A DNA stretch of 64,000 nt from Nocardia sp. (GTDB lineage: Bacteria > Actinomycetota > Actinomycetes > Mycobacteriales > Mycobacteriaceae): positions 38,394-102,393 of the forward strand of contig NZ_JAODNK010000006.1 in assembly GCF_025465275.1 (NCBI RefSeq), read 5' to 3'. The notes beneath the pieces are model-generated. The model had not been told where the DNA came from, did not search any database, and saw only the letters and a list, made by a program, of their open reading frames with translations. Each line of letters opens with the position of its first letter. Within the stretch, counting starts at the first letter, position 1. The position numbers and the translations under genes were made by a program. Positions 27,618-36,025 of this stretch are shown here, one piece after another.

Positions 27618-29162
27618 ATGTACCTCACGCAAGGCCTGCACCGGGCCGTTCAGCAGAACCCCGACGGGATCATGACCATCGACGGGGAGCGGACACGAAC
27701 GTTCCGGGAGGTGGCCGATCGAGTCGCCCGGCTGGCGGGGGCCCTGCGCGAGCTGGGGGTCGGCGACGGTGATCGGGTCGCGATGCTCGGGCTGAACTCC
27801 GATCGCTACAGCGAATACCTACTGGCGGTGCCGTGGGCGAATGCGGTGCTCAATCCGGTCAATATCCGGTGGAGTGTGCCCGAAATCGTGTACAGCTTCG
27901 AGGATTCCGGCACCACGGTGCTGTTCGTCGACGATGCGTTCGCGGCAGTGCTGCCCGCGGTTCGACAGGGCTGTCCCGGACTGACGACGATCATCCACTG
28001 CGGCAACGGACCTACTCCCGAGGGCACGCTGTCCTATGAGGACCTCATCACGAGCTCCGCGCCCATCGAGGATGCCCGGCGCGGCGGTGACGAGCTGGCG
28101 GGGATCTTCTACACCGGCGGCACCACCGGATTCCCCAAGGGCGTCATGCTCAGCCACGCGAATATGTTCGCCTCGGCATTGGGTTCGATCTCCACCGGAT
28201 ATCTGTTCCGGCCCGGCGGCTCCTACCTGCATACCGCGCCGATGTTCCACCTCGCCGATCTGGCGGGCTGGATGGCCGAGGTACTGCTCGGCGGCACCCA
28301 TGTGATCATTCCATCGTTCGATCCGGTGACGACCTTGAATGCCATTGCGGCACACCGGGTTACCGATACCCTGCTGGTCCCGGTGATGATCCAGCTGGTC
28401 GTCGATCATCCGCAGGTGGCCGAGTACGACCTGTCGAGCCTGCAGACCATCATGTACGGCGCGTCACCCATCGCGCAGGCGGTGCTGGAGCGGGCGATGA
28501 AGGTTTTCCCCAATGCGAGCTTCACCCAGGCGTACGGCATGACCGAGGTCGCACCCGTCGCAACCCTGCTGGGTCCGGCCGATCATGCTGCGGGACTGCT
28601 CCGTTCGGCCGGTCGGGCCGCGCCGCATTCGGAGGTCCGCATTGTCGATCCGGACGATCTCCCGGTGCCCAACGGCACGGTCGGCGAGATCCTGGTGCGC
28701 GGTGACCATGTAATGCTGGGCTATTGGAACAAACCCGAGGAGACCGCCGACGCCCTGCGCGGCGGGTGGATGCATACCGGCGACGGCGGCTATCTGGATG
28801 ATCGCGGCTATCTCTATGTGGTCGACCGGATCAAGGACATGATCGTCAGCGGCGGCGAGAACGTGTACTCCGCCGAAGTCGAGAATGCCGTTGCCGCACA
28901 TCCCGATGTCGCCGCCTGCGCGGTGATCGGCGTGCCGGATGCGGAATGGGGCGAGCGGGTGCACGCCGTGATCGTCTGTGTGCCGGGGACTTCGGTGACC
29001 ACGGAGCAGATCCGCGAGCACACCAAGACCTTGATCGCCGGATACAAGGCGCCGCGGAGCGTCGAGGTGGTCGACGCGCTACCGGTATCCGGCGCCGGCA
29101 AGATTCTCAAACGTGAACTGCGGAAGCAGTATTGGGGCGAGAGCGACCGGCAGGTGCACTGA
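27618..29162 (+). CDS. Acyl-CoA synthetase (FadD-type AMP-forming ligase)
   Basis: A 514-residue ANL-superfamily ligase that activates a carboxylic acid with ATP and CoA. Visible motifs are the P-loop YTGGTTGFPKG, YGMTE (in QAYGMTEVAP), GWMHTGDGGYLDD with the ATP-binding Asp, DRIKDMIVSGGENVY as hinge, and the C-terminal catalytic Lys in GAGKILKREL. Length fits medium- or long-chain FadD proteins (compare FadD13, 503). It diverges from the thiolase-hydratase-SDR-TetR operon and probably supplies that pathway's first CoA ester. The acid is unknown. ATG has GGAGAT upstream. Confidence 0.93.
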   Translation: MYLTQGLHRAVQQNPDGIMTIDGERTRTFREVADRVARLAGALRELGVGDGDRVAMLGLNSDRYSEYLLAVPWANAVLNPVNIRWSVPEIVYSFEDSGTTVLFVDDAFAAVLPAVRQGCPGLTTIIHCGNGPTPEGTLSYEDLITSSAPIEDARRGGDELAGIFYTGGTTGFPKGVMLSHANMFASALGSISTGYLFRPGGSYLHTAPMFHLADLAGWMAEVLLGGTHVIIPSFDPVTTLNAIAAHRVTDTLLVPVMIQLVVDHPQVAEYDLSSLQTIMYGASPIAQAVLERAMKVFPNASFTQAYGMTEVAPVATLLGPADHAAGLLRSAGRAAPHSEVRIVDPDDLPVPNGTVGEILVRGDHVMLGYWNKPEETADALRGGWMHTGDGGYLDDRGYLYVVDRIKDMIVSGGENVYSAEVENAVAAHPDVAACAVIGVPDAEWGERVHAVIVCVPGTSVTTEQIREHTKTLIAGYKAPRSVEVVDALPVSGAGKILKRELRKQYWGESDRQVH

Positions 29163-29170
29163 CCGCGGCC

Positions 29171-29398
29171 CTAATACATGCAGCCGGCGACCTCCGGGTA
29201 GTCGCAGCGTGATGTCACTGGGTCGGGCCCGGAGTTTTGGACGTAATGCAGCAACTCGCCGTTATGGCCCATCGCACACGGCATCTCATAGGCGTGTGCG
29301 TGTGCGACACACGCCACGTAGTGAGTGCATTTGGTGGGATGCGGGTAGTTACCGTCCGCCTTGTCGCTGCAGTCGAAGTGGAATTCGGTTGTGTCCAT
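29171..29398 (-). CDS. Tiny Cys-rich protein resembling a peritrophin-A (CBM14) chitin-binding module
   Basis: A 75-residue protein that is essentially one six-Cys module: C10, C24, C30, C41, C65, C73. The pattern DGNYPHPTKCTHYVAC ... CDYPEVAGC matches the peritrophin-A/CBM14 consensus (Cys, DG-Y-P, C-x5-C, late C-x7-C), although the fourth loop (23 residues) is longer than usual. CBM14 is mainly an animal and viral chitin-binding fold with three disulfides. There is no signal peptide: the N-terminus MDTTEFHFD is acidic. GGAGGAGAAAG precedes the ATG, and the start lies 18 nt after the stop of a second Cys-rich gene, so the two are an operon. Binding of chitin is inferred only. Confidence 0.8.
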   Translation of the reverse strand: MDTTEFHFDCSDKADGNYPHPTKCTHYVACVAHAHAYEMPCAMGHNGELLHYVQNSGPDPVTSRCDYPEVAGCMY

Positions 29399-29416
29399 GG
29401 CTTTCTCCTCCGGAGG

Positions 29417-29590
29417 TCAGGCGCAGGTCGGGACATCGTCGAAGGTCTGACAGGTGGTGCCCGACGCGCAGGGCCTGACAAGCCAGGACCCGTTGTCGCA
29501 GGTGGCGTAGTTGTTGTCGTCCCAGCAGATGTCCACGACGCCGTCACTCGTATCGCAGCTTTCGTCACCGGGGCCGTATCGGAGATGCAT
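29417..29590 (-). CDS. Tiny Cys-rich protein resembling a CBM19 chitin-binding module (possible frameshift upstream)
   Basis: Read from ATG 29590 this is a 57-residue protein with six Cys (12, 22, 31, 41, 47, 56). Its core YATCDNGSWLVRPCASGTTC closely resembles the CBM19 module of fungal chitinases. The chosen ATG has only CTGGA upstream. A better start with GGAAGG lies at 29628 (MNSSAQEPDDDLECISDT...) but in the other frame; adding one base near 29570-29580 would join the two into a protein of about 70 residues with seven Cys. So this is a short gene with its own start, a frameshifted gene, or a sequence error. It has no signal peptide and precedes the CBM14-like gene. Confidence 0.6.
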   Translation of the reverse strand: MHLRYGPGDESCDTSDGVVDICWDDNNYATCDNGSWLVRPCASGTTCQTFDDVPTCA

Positions 29591-29805
29591 TCCAGATCAT
29601 CGTCGGGTTCCTGCGCCGAGCTATTCATGGCGATACCTTCCGTTGTCGTCATCTCAGAGGTTCGAACCAGTAGGCGTGCCACCCTTTTGCCAATTTTGAC
29701 AGGACCGCTCCGGCGACACGCGGAAATTCGTTCGCCGGGCGGCAGCCGGACAATCGCCGATTGCCGTACCGGGCCCAGCCGAAGTGTGCGAATCTGATCG
29801 ATGTG

Positions 29806-30819
29806 ATGGCGCAGTCACTGGGGTGGGCAGTGCGGATGGCGTTCGCGGCGGTATTCGCGACATCCGCTTTCGGGAAGCTGACGGCACGACAGGCCGCGCG
29901 AGATGCCTTGCTCGCCTTCGGTATCGGTGAGCGATGGGTACCTGCGACGACCTGGGCGGTACCGGTCGCGGAGGCACTCGTTGCCGCCGGACTCCTGCTG
30001 CCGGTGACCGGACTGTCGGCCGCCGCGGCCGGAATTCTGCTACTGACCGTCTTCACGGTGGCGGTGGCGGTACAGCTGCTGCGAGGTAACCACCCCTCGT
30101 GCGCATGTTTCGGCGCGGCCGATGTCGCGCCGATCGGACCGCTCACGCTCGTGCGCAATGGTGCGCTACTCGCGCTCGGCTGCGCCGCAATGGCCACTGC
30201 CATCGCCTATCCGCGCCTGCCGTCGCCATTGCCCGCCGACCGGGCAGCCCTGATCACTGTCGGGATTGCCGTGGTGACAGTGCAGATATGGCAGGGTTTG
30301 GCACTGCGCCGGATTCGGCGTGCGCAAGCGACCAGTATCCCCGCCGTGGCACTGCCGAGCCAGTTGCCGGTTGGGACGATCGCGCCGGAGTTCGAGCTTC
30401 TCGCCTCGCCGGGCACACCGGCGACGCTGAGCGGACTGCTGGCGGATGGGCGTCCGCAAGTGCTGCTGTTCCTGCATCACGGCTGCAGTCCGTGCCGGCA
30501 AGTCGCCGACGAGATCGGCGTCTGGAACCGAAAGCTGCACGGACAGGCCGACATCACCGTCATCGGCTCGGGGACCCTGCAGGACAATGCGCTGTGGGCC
30601 GAGGAGTACGGCATTGCCAGATATCTGGTGCAGCAGTACAAGGAAGTGGCCGAGCGCTACGCGATACGCGGCACCCCGACCGGGGTGAAGGTCGGGTCCG
30701 ACGGCCGCATCGCCACCGGGCTGGCCATCGGTAGTGCGGCCATCCGAGCCCTGCTCAGCGAATCCGAACACCCTGGCAGCGAGGGCCTCCACATCGAGAA
30801 CCGACTGCACCACTCGTGA
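29806..30819 (+). CDS. MauE/DoxX-like membrane domain fused to a TlpA/MauD thioredoxin-like domain
   Basis: A protein of about 337 residues (337 from ATG 29806; a TTG at 29761 is in frame). The N-terminal 165 residues have four transmembrane segments and the CACFG motif (about 99-103) seen in MauE-type redox-associated membrane proteins. The C-terminal half is thioredoxin-like, with CSPC (227-230) and the cis-Pro region RGTPTGV. MauE and MauD work as a pair needed to mature the disulfide-rich small subunit of methylamine dehydrogenase; here they are one polypeptide. No methylamine dehydrogenase is present. The gene diverges from two tiny Cys-rich proteins, which are plausible clients. That link is inference. 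Confidence 0.85.
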   Translation: MAQSLGWAVRMAFAAVFATSAFGKLTARQAARDALLAFGIGERWVPATTWAVPVAEALVAAGLLLPVTGLSAAAAGILLLTVFTVAVAVQLLRGNHPSCACFGAADVAPIGPLTLVRNGALLALGCAAMATAIAYPRLPSPLPADRAALITVGIAVVTVQIWQGLALRRIRRAQATSIPAVALPSQLPVGTIAPEFELLASPGTPATLSGLLADGRPQVLLFLHHGCSPCRQVADEIGVWNRKLHGQADITVIGSGTLQDNALWAEEYGIARYLVQQYKEVAERYAIRGTPTGVKVGSDGRIATGLAIGSAAIRALLSESEHPGSEGLHIENRLHHS

Positions 30820-30859
30820 ATTCAGCCGCCACAGGACCGATAGTGACCGTCTCGGGTAG

Positions 30860-31624
30860 TCATTCGACGCCGACGCCGAGGATCCGGTCGAGTGCCCGGG
30901 TCCCGGCGGGCGTGATCTTCAGCGCCCGGCGTGAATTGTGGCGCTCCAGCCAGTCGGCGGATTCCATTCGAGTCAGCACTGCCGCACCGAGCGCGCCGCC
31001 CAGATGATGCTGCTGTTCACTCCAGTCGACGCAGAAACGCAGCAGTGGCCTACGGCGAGAGCGTAATTGGTCCAGGTCGACGCCGAGCTCGGCGAAGATC
31101 GGCTCGGCGGCCGGACCCAGTTCGTAGGGGTGCTCATGCAATGGCGCGGCGATCGGATCGGACGGAGCGCGTTCGGTGTGCAGGCCTCCGTCGGTGCGGG
31201 TCAACGCCTTTCGTTCGAGCAGCGCTCCGGTGACGGCGACGCCCAGTCGCCCGGCCAGATGGTCGTAGCAGCTGCGGGCGCTGCGCATGGCGGCGGCTCG
31301 GCTCGATTCGCGCAGGGAGCGCACCGGGCGGATCGGCGCGAGCGCGGCCACCGCTTCGAGGACCGTCGCGACCTCGGGACCGGCCAGCCGGTAGTAGCGA
31401 TGGCGCCCCGACGGCTGCACGGTGATCAGTCCGCCCGCGACGAGCCGGGACAGATGCGCGCTGGCCGTGGATGCCGAGACGCCCGCCTCCGCGGCCAGTA
31501 CCGAGGCGGGGAGCGCGCGGCCGTCGAGGAGCGCCATCAGGACCCGGGCGCGGCTCGCATCGGCCAGTAGCTCGCCCACACCGGCAATATCGGCGAAGCC
31601 GAGTTCAGCAGTGTGTGCGTTCAT
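30860..31624 (-). CDS. ArsR-family transcriptional regulator
   Basis: A 254-residue regulator with an N-terminal winged helix-turn-helix (ADASRARVLMALLDG, AGVSASTASAHLSRL, GRHRYYRLA wing). The C-terminal 150 residues, with one visible Cys and several His, are an effector domain I cannot assign. Such long ArsR proteins usually regulate an adjacent transporter. The ATG at 31624 (MNAHTAE) is chosen because CTGGAGAG precedes it and the HTH then begins at about residue 15. It diverges from the MFS exporter across a short region with a CTTCG/CGAAG dyad. Confidence 0.88.
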   Translation of the reverse strand: MNAHTAELGFADIAGVGELLADASRARVLMALLDGRALPASVLAAEAGVSASTASAHLSRLVAGGLITVQPSGRHRYYRLAGPEVATVLEAVAALAPIRPVRSLRESSRAAAMRSARSCYDHLAGRLGVAVTGALLERKALTRTDGGLHTERAPSDPIAAPLHEHPYELGPAAEPIFAELGVDLDQLRSRRRPLLRFCVDWSEQQHHLGGALGAAVLTRMESADWLERHNSRRALKITPAGTRALDRILGVGVE

Positions 31625-31648
31625 GCTCTCCAGTCTGCCGCGCCGACA

Positions 31649-31666
31649 CTTCGATGGGCGACGAAG
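31649..31666. promoter_or_regulatory. Candidate ArsR operator
   Basis: CTTCGATGGGCGACGAAG contains inverted CTTCG and CGAAG arms separated by 8 nt, inside the 65-nt gap between the divergent ArsR and MFS genes. It is well placed to control both promoters. Confidence 0.5.
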
Positions 31667-31689
31667 CGTTTCGGGGAAACACTGGGGAT

Positions 31690-33135
31690 ATGAGTACATC
31701 GACTCGCGCGATGACCACACCGAACCCGATAGTGCGGCCCGGACGACTACTGACGGTGCTGTGCGCCGGAATGTTCCTGGTTCTGCTGGACGTGACCATT
31801 GTGAATGTCGCCCTGCCGAGCATCAGCCATCAGTTGCACGCGGACTCCGCCACGCTGCAATGGGTGGTGGACGGCTATGCGGTCGCCATCGGCGGTCTGC
31901 TGCTGGCGGGCGGCACCCTCGGCGACCGCTTCGGGCACCGCCGCATTCTGCTGATCGGATTCGCGGTGTTCGGGGCGGCCTCGCTGATCTGCGCGCTGGC
32001 GCCGACCATCGGAGTACTGGTCGGCGGCCGGGTCCTGCAGGGTGTCGGCGGCGCACTACTACTGCCCAGCACGATGGCTGCGCTGGTCGACGCGTTCCCG
32101 GATCGGGCCGCGCAGGCGAAGGCGCTGGGGACCTGGGCCGCTATCTCGTCGCTGGCGCTTCCCGCGGGCCCGTTGCTCGGCGGGCTGCTGGTCAGCGGGC
32201 TGGGCTGGCGACCGGTCTTCTGGATCAATGTCCCGCTGATTGTTCTTGCGCTGGTGGCTATTCCGGCCGTGGTGCCCGCGCGACCGGCTAATCGGCAAGC
32301 GGGTGGGATCGATATCCTCGGATTGACGGGATTCGTCGTCGGGCTGAGCGGACTGGTGTTCACCGTCATCTCGGCCGGACACCACTCGGACCCGGTGCTG
32401 CTGGCGGTATCGGCACTGGTGACGCTGGCCGCGCTCGGTATCGCACTGCGGTCCGCGCGACACAGTGCGCACCCGATCCTGCCGTGGGATCTCTTGCGCC
32501 GCAGGGATTTCCTGAGTCCCAATGTGGTGGCGCTGACCATGAATCTGGTCTTCAACGGCCTGCTGTTCGTCAGCATGCTGTATCTACAGGACGTACTGCA
32601 CTATTCGCCGTTCGCCGCGGGCTGCGCGGTACTGCCCCTGGCTGTTCCGCTGGTCGCGCTGGCCCCGGTGTCCGGACGTCTCACCGCGCGGCGCGGGCCC
32701 CGCACCGCCATCGCCATCGGCTGCGTCGCCGCTGTGCTGGGCTCGCTGCTGCTGACACAGGTCCGGCCTTCCTCCGGAATCGGCTGGCTGCTGGCCGGAT
32801 TCGCGCTGCTCGGCGTCGGTGCGGGGCTGGTGACCACCTCCGTGGTCGCCGCCGTCGTCCGCGCCACCCCGTCGGACCGGTCCGGTTTGGCGACCGGTGT
32901 GTCGAATACCGCCAGGCAGATCGGAACCGCCTGTGGTGTAGCGATTTTCGGTGCCATCGCCGGATCACCCACCACACCCGGATTCCGCCACGCGATCCCG
33001 CTGCTCGCGATTATTGCCGCGGCGCTCTGGGCGATGGCGCTCGCCGTGACACTCCATGGGATCGGGCGACAACAAGGCAGTTCAGCGGCCGGCGTGTCCC
33101 CCGCGCGAGGGACCCGAGTTCCCCCGGTGGAGTGA
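31690..33135 (+). CDS. MFS drug exporter, DHA2 (14-TM) family
   Basis: A 481-residue proton-antiport-type exporter. The family motif C region and motif A are visible (VVDGYAVAIGGLLLAGG, then GDRFGHRR), and LLDVTIVNVALPSI is the typical first helix of the EmrB/QacA group. About 14 hydrophobic segments are seen. The ATG at 31690 is selected because the longer frame reads into the divergent ArsR gene. Probably regulated by that ArsR protein; the substrate is unknown. Confidence 0.92.
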   Translation: MSTSTRAMTTPNPIVRPGRLLTVLCAGMFLVLLDVTIVNVALPSISHQLHADSATLQWVVDGYAVAIGGLLLAGGTLGDRFGHRRILLIGFAVFGAASLICALAPTIGVLVGGRVLQGVGGALLLPSTMAALVDAFPDRAAQAKALGTWAAISSLALPAGPLLGGLLVSGLGWRPVFWINVPLIVLALVAIPAVVPARPANRQAGGIDILGLTGFVVGLSGLVFTVISAGHHSDPVLLAVSALVTLAALGIALRSARHSAHPILPWDLLRRRDFLSPNVVALTMNLVFNGLLFVSMLYLQDVLHYSPFAAGCAVLPLAVPLVALAPVSGRLTARRGPRTAIAIGCVAAVLGSLLLTQVRPSSGIGWLLAGFALLGVGAGLVTTSVVAAVVRATPSDRSGLATGVSNTARQIGTACGVAIFGAIAGSPTTPGFRHAIPLLAIIAAALWAMALAVTLHGIGRQQGSSAAGVSPARGTRVPPVE

Positions 33136-33228
33136 TTGTTTCACCCGCTGCGGAACCTAGGCTGCTCTGGTCGGGCAGCCACCAGCGATTCCATTCGGCC
33201 GCCCGCCGGAACGCCCTTGGGAGGCATA

Positions 33229-34881
33229 GTGTTCGGTGCTGTCAGCAGACGAGGATTCCTGGCCGGTGCGGCGACCACCGCGGCAGCCGCGGCGACCGCG
33301 GCATCGGCAGGTCGCGCTCGCGCCGACGGGAACCGCGACAAGCCGAATATTCTCGTGGTGCTCGTCGATGAGATGCGCGCGCCGGTCTGGTTCCCGGATC
33401 AGCAGGCGCTCGACGGCATACTGCCCAATCTCGCCCGTATTCGGCACGGCGGTGTGTCCTTCGAGCAGCACTACACCGCCGCGAACGATTGCACCGCTTC
33501 CCGTGGCGCCCTGGTGACCGGGCTGTATACCCATCAGACCGGATGCATGGTCGTCTCCGAATCGACGCTGTCGCCGAAATTCCCGACCTGGGGTTCGATG
33601 CTGCGCGATCACGGTTACGAGTCGACCTGGTGGGGCAAATGGCATCTCGGGCATTACCCCGATCGCACGCCGGGCGCGCTGGACGCCTACGGGTTCGGCG
33701 GCGGCACCTATCCCTCCCCGAACGGTGCGCCCGGTCAAGGGCTGCAAATGGATCCGAAGATCGTCGACCAGTTTGCGGATTGGTTCGAGCACGATGCCGG
33801 GACCGCGCCGTGGTGCACCACGGTATCGCTGGTGAATCCGCACGATATCCAGTACTGGCCGCGCTGGACGCGCCGCGACCAGGCCGCGCTGAATATCCCG
33901 CGGTGGGTGACCGACCTGCCGCCGAATTTCGAATCTCCCGAACAGCTCGCCGGGAAGCCACGCCTGCAGACCGCACTGGTGCAGGTGTCGACCGCCGCAT
34001 TCGGGCTCGCGCCGTACGGCACGCCGGACGCCCGGCAGGCCTGGATCGATATGCGCAATCTGTATCTGTGGCTGCAGCAGCAGGTCGATATCCAGATCGG
34101 GCGTGTGCTCGACACTTTGAATTCGCAGCCGGAGGTCGCGGCCAATACCGTCATCGTCTTCACCTCGGACCACGGTGATTACGCGGGTTCGCACGGTCTG
34201 CACGGTAAGGGCGGCGGCGCGTACGACGAGGCGATCCGCGTCCCGCTCTACGTGCACGATCCGCGCGGTTACTACAGCCCCACCGACGGCACCACTGTCC
34301 GCAACCAGCTGACCTCCAGCGTCGATCTCACCCCGCTGCTGCTGTCCATCGCCACCGGCGGCAATGCCTGGCGCGGCGACGGCCGCTACGAACATCTGCG
34401 TGACCGTCTCGACCTGGCCGCCCTGTGCCGTGATCCAGGCGCGGCCGGCCGCCCCTGGATCGCGCACACCACCGATGAGGCGACCATCGAAGAGGCCGCA
34501 ATCCTGTTCGACCGCAATGCCCCCGGCCACGTCGCCATGGTCCGCACCGCCGACGCCAAATTCGCCTCCTATTCGACCTGGGTAGACGGCCGAATCCAGA
34601 TCGATCCGAGCCAAGAGCAGGAATTCGAGCTCTACGACTACTCCACCGACAACGGCAAACTCGAACTCGACAACCAGGCCGCCACCGCAAACCCCCTCCG
34701 CGCCAACACCTCCCAACTCCTCGACCACGCGATCCAAACCGAAATCCAGCAACCCCTCCCCACCTACCTGAAGGACGCCCAGGACCAAGGCATAGCCGAC
34801 TACCTCGATTCCCAGCGCAACCTCGCCACCAAGGCCGAACGCCTCGGCGACTTCCTCGACGATTTCGCCACCCCCCGCTGA
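33229..34881 (+). CDS. Tat-exported sulfatase (formylglycine type)
   Basis: A 550-residue alkaline-phosphatase-superfamily protein. The N-terminus has a twin-arginine signal (SRRGFLAG) followed by an Ala-rich hydrophobic stretch. NILVVLVDEMRAP holds the first metal-binding Asp, and Cys88 in CTASRGALVTG fits C-x-A/P-S-R, where Cys becomes formylglycine. Later motifs are GKWHLGHYP and VFTSDHGDYAGSHGL with metal ligands. It would hydrolyse a sulfate ester outside the cell. The GTG at 33229 is chosen for its GGGAGG and because it places the RR pair at 7-8. No sulfatase-modifying enzyme lies in the window. Confidence 0.9.
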   Translation: MFGAVSRRGFLAGAATTAAAAATAASAGRARADGNRDKPNILVVLVDEMRAPVWFPDQQALDGILPNLARIRHGGVSFEQHYTAANDCTASRGALVTGLYTHQTGCMVVSESTLSPKFPTWGSMLRDHGYESTWWGKWHLGHYPDRTPGALDAYGFGGGTYPSPNGAPGQGLQMDPKIVDQFADWFEHDAGTAPWCTTVSLVNPHDIQYWPRWTRRDQAALNIPRWVTDLPPNFESPEQLAGKPRLQTALVQVSTAAFGLAPYGTPDARQAWIDMRNLYLWLQQQVDIQIGRVLDTLNSQPEVAANTVIVFTSDHGDYAGSHGLHGKGGGAYDEAIRVPLYVHDPRGYYSPTDGTTVRNQLTSSVDLTPLLLSIATGGNAWRGDGRYEHLRDRLDLAALCRDPGAAGRPWIAHTTDEATIEEAAILFDRNAPGHVAMVRTADAKFASYSTWVDGRIQIDPSQEQEFELYDYSTDNGKLELDNQAATANPLRANTSQLLDHAIQTEIQQPLPTYLKDAQDQGIADYLDSQRNLATKAERLGDFLDDFATPR

Positions 34882-34999
34882 CCGGCGAGATCTGCCGATC
34901 CGACACCGCGCCTCGAACGTAAACACCTGCAATGCAAGGTGATTCAGCGACCGCGGCGATGAATCATCCGGGCAGATACGCCAGTGTTATGGTGCGTTG

Positions 35000-36001
35000 A
35001 TGAATGATGGTGCGGGATCACCGGTGCGTATCGGCATACTCGGCGCTGCGCGGATCGCGCCGACGGCGATCGTCGATCCGGCGAAGGCGCATCCGGATGT
35101 GGTGGTCGGGGCGGTGGCTGCGCGGGATGGGGGGCGGGCTCGGGCGTTTGCGCAGAAGTATGGGATCGAGACGGCGTATGACAGTTATGAGGCGCTGATC
35201 ACGGATCCGGGGCTGGACGCTGTTTATATTCCATTGCCGAATGGGTTGCACGGGCAGTGGACGCGGGCGGCGCTGGAGGCTGGGAAGCATGTGTTGTGCG
35301 AGAAGCCGTTTACGGCGAATGCGGACGAGGCTCGTGACATTGCCGCGCTGGCCGCGGATTCGGGGCGGGTGGTGATGGAGGCGTTCCATTATCGGTATCA
35401 CCCGATGAATCTGATGGCCGAGCAGATCATTGCCTCGGGGGAATTGGGGAAGCTGGTGCGGGTGGAGGCGGCCATGTGCTTCCCGCTGCCGAAGTTCTCC
35501 GATATTCGGTACAACTATGCGCTGGCCGGCGGGGCACTGATGGATGCCGGATGCTACGCCGTGCATATGGCGCGGGTGTTCGGTGGCGAGAATCCCGAAG
35601 TTGTCTCGGCCACAGCGAAATTGCGCGATCCGGAGGTCGATCGGGCCATGACGGCGGAGCTCCGGTTCCCGGCGGGGCATACCGGCGGGATTCGCTGTTC
35701 GATGTGGTCGTCGGAGCTACTGCGGATGAGTGTCAAGGTGGTGGGTGAGCACGGACAGCTGCACATCGTCAATCCTATTGCCCCGCAACTCCCGAGCTGG
35801 CTGACGGTGCGGACCGAGCGCGCTAAGCGCCGGGAACGCTTCACCCACCGGCCGAGTTATGCCTTCCAGCTCGATGCCTTCGCCGGCGCGGTGCTGCACG
35901 GCGAACCGGTGAAAACCGGTCCGCAGGATTCGGTCGAGAATATGACCGTCATCGATGCGATCTACCAGGCCGCGGGGCTGCCGCTGCGGCAGCCGAGCTG
36001 A
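35000..36001 (+). CDS. Gfo/Idh/MocA-family oxidoreductase
   Basis: A 333-residue NAD(P)-dependent dehydrogenase. The N-terminal Rossmann fold has GILGAARIAP and the family hallmark CEKPF (in HVLCEKPFTAN); the C-terminal alpha/beta domain includes MEAFHYRYHPM and GGALMDAGCYAVHMAR with the usual catalytic Lys/His region. The family oxidises or reduces sugars, inositols and trans-dihydrodiols; this member resembles the dihydrodiol dehydrogenase-like group, but the substrate is unknown. The ATG at 35000 follows an in-frame TTG by one codon. The SDR gene follows 24 nt later, so they may form one transcript. Confidence 0.9.
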   Translation: MNDGAGSPVRIGILGAARIAPTAIVDPAKAHPDVVVGAVAARDGGRARAFAQKYGIETAYDSYEALITDPGLDAVYIPLPNGLHGQWTRAALEAGKHVLCEKPFTANADEARDIAALAADSGRVVMEAFHYRYHPMNLMAEQIIASGELGKLVRVEAAMCFPLPKFSDIRYNYALAGGALMDAGCYAVHMARVFGGENPEVVSATAKLRDPEVDRAMTAELRFPAGHTGGIRCSMWSSELLRMSVKVVGEHGQLHIVNPIAPQLPSWLTVRTERAKRRERFTHRPSYAFQLDAFAGAVLHGEPVKTGPQDSVENMTVIDAIYQAAGLPLRQPS

Positions 36002-36025
36002 ATGCCCAGCCCCACAGGAGATCTG

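Noticed and set aside
29215..29682. 155-residue minus-strand frame across the Cys-rich genes
   Set aside because: After about 25 residues it becomes Thr/Pro/Arg-rich antiframe; the Cys-rich frames beside it carry module signatures. Only its start region is considered, as part of the frameshift question.
31645..31670. Fourth ECF42-type promoter (TTCGTCG on the minus strand before the ArsR gene)
   Set aside because: No GTCC box lies 16 nt upstream of it; the match is to the downstream box alone.
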